A stretch of 64,000 bases of DNA, taken from assembly GCF_021353265.1 (NCBI RefSeq), contig NZ_JAJTWU010000003.1:434001-498000 (forward strand), written 5' to 3'. The translations under genes were made by a program, and so were the position numbers. The notes beneath the pieces were generated by a model. It worked only from the letters and a program-made list of their open reading frames with translations, made no database searches and was not told the DNA's origin. Shown one piece after another: positions 60,326-64,000 of this stretch (the first letter of the stretch is position 1; every line of letters starts with the position of its first letter). The DNA is from Pelomonas cellulosilytica (lineage in GTDB: Bacteria > Pseudomonadota > Gammaproteobacteria > Burkholderiales > Burkholderiaceae_C).

Positions 60326-61894
60326 TCAGCGGCTGATCTTCACCCAGCTGAGCTCCACGAAGTTGTCGGCCCGGTGCACCACCGTGACGTTGCTGCGCGC
60401 CGCCCACGGGATGACCTGGCGGTGCAGCGGGATCAGGTTGACCTGCTCGCGCAGCTCGGTCAGCGCGCCGCGGATTTGCTGCTCGCGCGCTTTCGGGTCC
60501 CGCTCGATGCTGCTCTGCGCGGCCAGCGCATCGGCCTTGTCGTTGCGGAAGTTGCCGTAGTTGTAGTCGCCCACCCCCTTGGCGCCGCGGTTGCGCAGCA
60601 GCGGTGTCAGGATGGTCTCGGCATCCGTCACGGCGCCACCCCAGCCATACATGAAGAGGCTGGTATCCAGCTTCTCCAGCTTGGGGAAGTACAGCACGCG
60701 CGGCATCGCGTTGACCTTGACCTTGATCTTCAGTTGCGCCCACATCGCGGCCAGCGCGGCGCAGATCTGCTCGTCGTTGATGTAGCGGTTGTTGGGGCAG
60801 TCCAGCGTCACCTCGAAGCCATTGGCGTAGCCGGCGTCTGCCATGGCCTTGCGCGCGGCGGCCAGGTCGTATGGCAGCCGTGTCTGCAGGGCCGGGTCGT
60901 CGAACGACGCCGAGCTGGACGGCGTGAGGCCGCCGGTGGGCACGGCCAAGCCGCTCATTAGCTTGGTCTTCAGCGCCTCGATGTCGATGGCCTGGTAGAG
61001 CGCGCGGCGCACCCGGACGTCCTTGAATGGGTTCTTGCCGCCGGGCACACTGCCGTACAGCAGCTTGTCACGCGCCTGGTCCATGCCGATGAAGACGAGC
61101 CGATTCTCCGGTCCGTCGACGATCTTCACGCCCGGCGTGCTGCGCAGCCGCGTCACGTCGCGCGGCGCCGGGTCGTGCAGGAAGTCGATCTCGCCGGAGA
61201 CGAGAGCGGCCAGCCGCGTGGCATCGCTGGCGATAGGCGTATGCACGACCTCCTGCACATTGCCGTCGAACTTGCCCCACCAGTTCGGATTGCGCTGCAG
61301 CACCGTCTTTATGCCCGGCTGGCGGCTCACCAGCATGAAGGGCCCCGTGCCATTGGCGTGCGTGCCGGCGAAGCTCTCTTCCTTGTTCTTGAAGTCCAGC
61401 GGCTTCGTGACGCGGTTCGTCTCGCACCACTTGCGGCTCATGATCCACAGCTGGTCGATGTGCTGCAGGAAGATGGGGTTGAACACCGCCAGCTGGAACT
61501 CCACCGTCAGGTCGTCCACGCGCCTGGGCGTGCCGACGGCATTGGCGTAGACGGCCGTCTGCGAGGTCGGCTCCTTGGCGCGCTGGATCGAGAAGACAAC
61601 GTCGTCGGCCGTCAGGGGCGTACCGTCGTGAAACCTGACGCCGCTGCGCAGCTTGAAGCGCCAGATCAGCGGGCCAGTCTGCGTCCATTGTTCGGCCAGG
61701 CCCGGCACCAGCCCGAGCTTGGCATCGCGCTGCGTCAGCCGCTCGTAGATCTGGCTGTTGATGTTGTTCGTCAGCGTCTCGTTCTGCGAGTGCGGGTCCA
61801 TCGTCTGGGCGTCGCCCTGGCTGGCCCATCGCAGCGTCTGTGCCGACACCCCCACGGCCACGCCCAACAGGGCCACGCCAATCCACCGTTTCAT
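60326..61894 (-). CDS. ABC transporter substrate-binding protein, family 5 (peptide/nickel type)
   Basis: A 522-residue periplasmic binding protein. After a signal peptide (about residues 1-19, ending VSA) comes the family-5 pattern: LRWASQGDAQTMDPHSQNET, LAEQWTQTGPLIWRFKLRSG, VRFHDGTPLTADDVVFSIQR and NGTGPFMLVSRQPG. It would bind peptides or similar solutes. No permease or ATPase gene is beside it, so it must use a transporter encoded elsewhere. GGAGATCGGCA before the ATG at 61894 is a good ribosome-binding site. Confidence 0.9.
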   Translation of the reverse strand: MKRWIGVALLGVAVGVSAQTLRWASQGDAQTMDPHSQNETLTNNINSQIYERLTQRDAKLGLVPGLAEQWTQTGPLIWRFKLRSGVRFHDGTPLTADDVVFSIQRAKEPTSQTAVYANAVGTPRRVDDLTVEFQLAVFNPIFLQHIDQLWIMSRKWCETNRVTKPLDFKNKEESFAGTHANGTGPFMLVSRQPGIKTVLQRNPNWWGKFDGNVQEVVHTPIASDATRLAALVSGEIDFLHDPAPRDVTRLRSTPGVKIVDGPENRLVFIGMDQARDKLLYGSVPGGKNPFKDVRVRRALYQAIDIEALKTKLMSGLAVPTGGLTPSSSASFDDPALQTRLPYDLAAARKAMADAGYANGFEVTLDCPNNRYINDEQICAALAAMWAQLKIKVKVNAMPRVLYFPKLEKLDTSLFMYGWGGAVTDAETILTPLLRNRGAKGVGDYNYGNFRNDKADALAAQSSIERDPKAREQQIRGALTELREQVNLIPLHRQVIPWAARSNVTVVHRADNFVELSWVKISR

Positions 61895-61954
61895 TGCCGA
61901 TCTCCGGATCACGTTCATTGAACGTGAGTTTAGGAGGGGCCCTATTTCACGGTG

Positions 61955-63217
61955 TCAGCGCTTGGAATTGGGGTTCCAGAGTTCCTCGAGGTGGGTGAAG
62001 CCCCAGTTCTCCGGCGGCTCGCGGCCGACGATGCGATCGGACGTGCCGGCGGCCAGGTCGACGACCTGCACCGGAATGGGCAGGTTGGACTTCGTCGAAT
62101 AGAACACCTTCACCCGCGGCGACACAAGCGAGCCGCCGTTCTGGTCGACGACAACGGCCAGCCGGCCCGACTGCAGCCGCACGAGCGTGCCGGTCGGGTA
62201 GATGCCGACGCTCTTCACGAAGGCCTGGAAGACGACGGGATCGAAGTGGCCCTTCCACTGCGACATGCGCTGCAACGAGCCGGCCGGGTCCCAGGCGTTC
62301 TTGTAGGGCCGGGTGGACGTGATCGCGTCGTACACGTCGCAGACGGCGCCCATGCGGGCGACGAGGCTGATGCCCTCGCCCGCCAGCTTGTGCGGGTAGC
62401 CGCTGCCGTCCATCTTCTCGTGGTGATGCAGGCAGACGTCCAGCGCCACGTCGGGCACGTTGGTGCCGGTCTTCAGCATCTCCCAGCCTCGCTCGGGGTG
62501 TGTGCGCATGACGGCGAACTCGTCGTCGGTCAGCGCGCCCGGCTTGTTCAGCACCTCCAGCGGCATCATCATCTTGCCCACGTCGTGCAGCAGACCGGCC
62601 AGGCCGGCCTCGCGGACCTGGGCGTCGGACAGCCCAAGATGCCGTCCCAGCGCCACCATCAGGCCGCAGACGGCCACGGAGTGAAGGTAGGTGTAGTCGT
62701 CCTTGTCCTTAAGACGGGCCAGGCTGACGAAGGCCGAGGGGTTGCGCGCCAGCGACGACGTGACCTCGTCGACGATGGGCAGGCAGGCCTCGCTGTCGAT
62801 GGCCTTGCCCAGCCGTGCTTCGCCAAACAGCTTGATAACGGCGACCTTGGAACGGTTCAGCAGCTGGCTGGCACGGTCCAGCTCGGCTTCCATCGTCACG
62901 CGGGCTTCGGGCACCGCCGGCGCCGGCGCCGGTGCTGGCAAAGGCGCAGGCGGCCTGGCTTCGGGCATGCGCGGGAGCTCCGCCGGCGCGGGCGCCCGTG
63001 CGGGGCTGGGCTTGTCTGCCTCGCCCGTCGCCACGTCACAGCCCTTGCTGATGTCGATCCAGACTGCGGGCACGCCGCTGGCCTTTAGCGCCGCAAGATC
63101 GGCCGCATCAGTCAGCACAAACTTGGTCTTCCAGAACGGATGGGAAAGCCACGCGCCCTCCATCGCCTGGAGAAACATGCCCAACCTGACATCAGCAGTC
63201 GGAATCTTTTTCAACAT
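61955..63217 (-). CDS. HD-GYP domain cyclic-di-GMP phosphodiesterase with DUF3391
   Basis: A 420-residue protein. Residues 1-60 are the DUF3391 domain (MLKKIPTADVRLGMFLQAME and SHPFWKTKFVLTDAADL). A Pro/Ala-rich linker (about 70-105) is followed by the HD-GYP domain with the HD pair in LAGLLHDVGKMMMPLEVLNK, then HHHEKMDGSGYPHKLAGEGI containing the GYP motif, and ARMGAVCDVYDAITSTRPYK. It should hydrolyse cyclic-di-GMP. There is no receiver domain, so control may come from DUF3391. The start at 63217 begins the conserved DUF3391 sequence. Confidence 0.92.
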   Translation of the reverse strand: MLKKIPTADVRLGMFLQAMEGAWLSHPFWKTKFVLTDAADLAALKASGVPAVWIDISKGCDVATGEADKPSPARAPAPAELPRMPEARPPAPLPAPAPAPAVPEARVTMEAELDRASQLLNRSKVAVIKLFGEARLGKAIDSEACLPIVDEVTSSLARNPSAFVSLARLKDKDDYTYLHSVAVCGLMVALGRHLGLSDAQVREAGLAGLLHDVGKMMMPLEVLNKPGALTDDEFAVMRTHPERGWEMLKTGTNVPDVALDVCLHHHEKMDGSGYPHKLAGEGISLVARMGAVCDVYDAITSTRPYKNAWDPAGSLQRMSQWKGHFDPVVFQAFVKSVGIYPTGTLVRLQSGRLAVVVDQNGGSLVSPRVKVFYSTKSNLPIPVQVVDLAAGTSDRIVGREPPENWGFTHLEELWNPNSKR

Positions 63218-63302
63218 GACGGCAAAGCCCCTGTAACTCAGAGTATCGGGGGCCGGCTGCCGGGTCTCTGTGCAGCTCTGCACGGTTTCTCACGGCATGT
63301 CG

Positions 63303-63332
63303 AAAAGAAAAAGCCGCCTCGATGGGCGGCCT
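63303..63332 (-). terminator. Rho-independent terminator after the cytochrome c gene
   Basis: On the minus strand GCCGCC-CATCGA-GGCGGC is followed by TTTTTCTTTT, a textbook terminator. It lies 24 bases beyond the cytochrome c stop. Confidence 0.88.
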
Positions 63333-63353
63333 TCGCAGAGCGCTCCCGGCGCG

Positions 63354-63998
63354 TCAGCGAAACTTGCTCTGGGGCACCGTGGCCAGCTCCGTGGGCAGCG
63401 TGGCGATGTAGCTGGCGATGACCTTGAGTTCGGCGTTGCTGAACTGCTTGACCTGGCCGGCCATGATGGCGTTGCCGCGACCGACCGTGTGGCTGTTCTC
63501 GGTCTTGTACGCCTTCAGCGCGACGGCGAGGTAGTCGCCGTGCTGGCCGGCGAGCTTGGGATAGCTCGGGTCGATGGGCTTGCTGAAGTTGGCGCCATGG
63601 CAGGACACGCAGGCGCCCTTCTTGACCAGCTCGGCCACGTTGGCCGGTGCGTCGGGAATGGTTTCGGGCACGGCAGGCAGCTTGGCCTGCTGCTCGTAGT
63701 AGGCAGCGATGTTGGCCATGTCCGCGTCACTGAGCGAGCCGGCGATGCCCTGCATGGTCGGGTGCTTACGCTCCCCCTTGGCATAGGCCTGCAGCGCCGC
63801 GACGATGTACTTGGCATTCTGCCCCGCGATCATGGGCACCTTGTGCACCTCGGGGAAGCTGGCCTGGTATCCCGGGATGCCGTGGCAGCCGATACACATC
63901 GCGATCTTCTTCTCGCCCGCCTTCACATCCTGCGCCTGGGCAGCGAAGGCACCGAGGGCAGCGACCAGGGCAAGCGAAATCCGCAGCAGTCTTTTCAT
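63354..63998 (-). CDS. Dihaem cytochrome c (c4 type)
   Basis: A 214-residue periplasmic electron carrier. A signal peptide (about residues 1-22, ending AQA) precedes two class I cytochrome c domains. Haem sites are C35-x2-C38-H39 (CIGCH) and C130-x2-C133-H134 (CVSCH); Met residues such as MQGIAGSLSDADMANIAAYY and IMAGQVKQFSNAEL can supply the sixth ligands. Two similar halves are typical of cytochrome c4, which passes electrons to terminal oxidases or reductases. It could serve the respiratory chain generally; a link to the qNOR at the other end of the window is not implied because qNOR uses quinol. Complete at both ends. Confidence 0.92.
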   Translation of the reverse strand: MKRLLRISLALVAALGAFAAQAQDVKAGEKKIAMCIGCHGIPGYQASFPEVHKVPMIAGQNAKYIVAALQAYAKGERKHPTMQGIAGSLSDADMANIAAYYEQQAKLPAVPETIPDAPANVAELVKKGACVSCHGANFSKPIDPSYPKLAGQHGDYLAVALKAYKTENSHTVGRGNAIMAGQVKQFSNAELKVIASYIATLPTELATVPQSKFR

Positions 63999-64000
63999 GT

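Overview
The window looks like chromosomal DNA from a high-GC betaproteobacterium of the order Burkholderiales, probably near Rubrivivax/Roseateles/Mitsuaria. This rests on the codon use, the gene families (urtABCDE, hmgA-fahA, PEP-CTERM proteins, SapC/CNNM pair, quinol NO reductase) and the short inverted repeats. It is inferred from content, not from a marker gene. Coding density is high. Most genes sit in short co-oriented operons with ATGA-type overlaps.

Layout. 1-1915: a quinol-type nitric oxide reductase (cut by the left edge) preceded by a DUF2249 gene, under a promoter with a Dnr/FNR-type box and an overlapping NsrR-like palindrome. 1984-8446: the most unusual part, a four-gene cassette with a TIR-domain protein, a MoxR-like AAA+ ATPase, a 1265-residue protein joining a vWA-like region to complete TssB and TssC contractile-sheath domains, and a small 158-residue protein. 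No other type VI secretion gene is present. 8505-12665: SNF2 helicase and a secreted DUF885 hydrolase. 12965-15492: small exported Cys-pair protein and a TonB-dependent receptor. 15551-19037: RpiB-like isomerase, thioesterase and bifunctional beta-oxidation enzyme with a TetR-type palindrome. 19150-22205: small membrane proteins and the ergothioneine pair egtB-egtD. 22301-25269: ECF sigma factor with a Ser/Thr kinase-TPR protein. 25376-30369: PEP-CTERM protein, a second PEP-CTERM gene broken by one in-frame stop, and a hybrid histidine kinase. 30610-31603: small AT-richer island with a GNAT enzyme and an IS110 remnant. 31774-37261: urea ABC transporter urtABCDE with a sigma-54 promoter. 37504-40013: homogentisate pathway hmgA-fahA. 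40175-46466: LpxO-like hydroxylase, SapC, CNNM transporter, glycosyltransferase, PEP-CTERM protein, apaH and tRNA-Ser(UGA). 47341-55862: tripartite RND efflux operon, divergent OmpR-type two-component system and two small membrane genes, linked by helically phased GGGTTA repeats. 56530-63998: lipid kinase, metallophosphoesterase, lipoprotein, peptide-binding protein, HD-GYP phosphodiesterase and dihaem cytochrome c.

How the parts work together. The TIR/MoxR/TssBC cassette has the architecture of an immune or conflict system: a putative NAD-degrading TIR effector, an AAA+ remodeller and a polymer-forming sheath scaffold translated as one unit. The rest is mostly metabolism and envelope biology: nitrogen scavenging (urt, Ntr-controlled), aromatic amino acid breakdown, fatty acid oxidation, NO detoxification and stress-responsive efflux.
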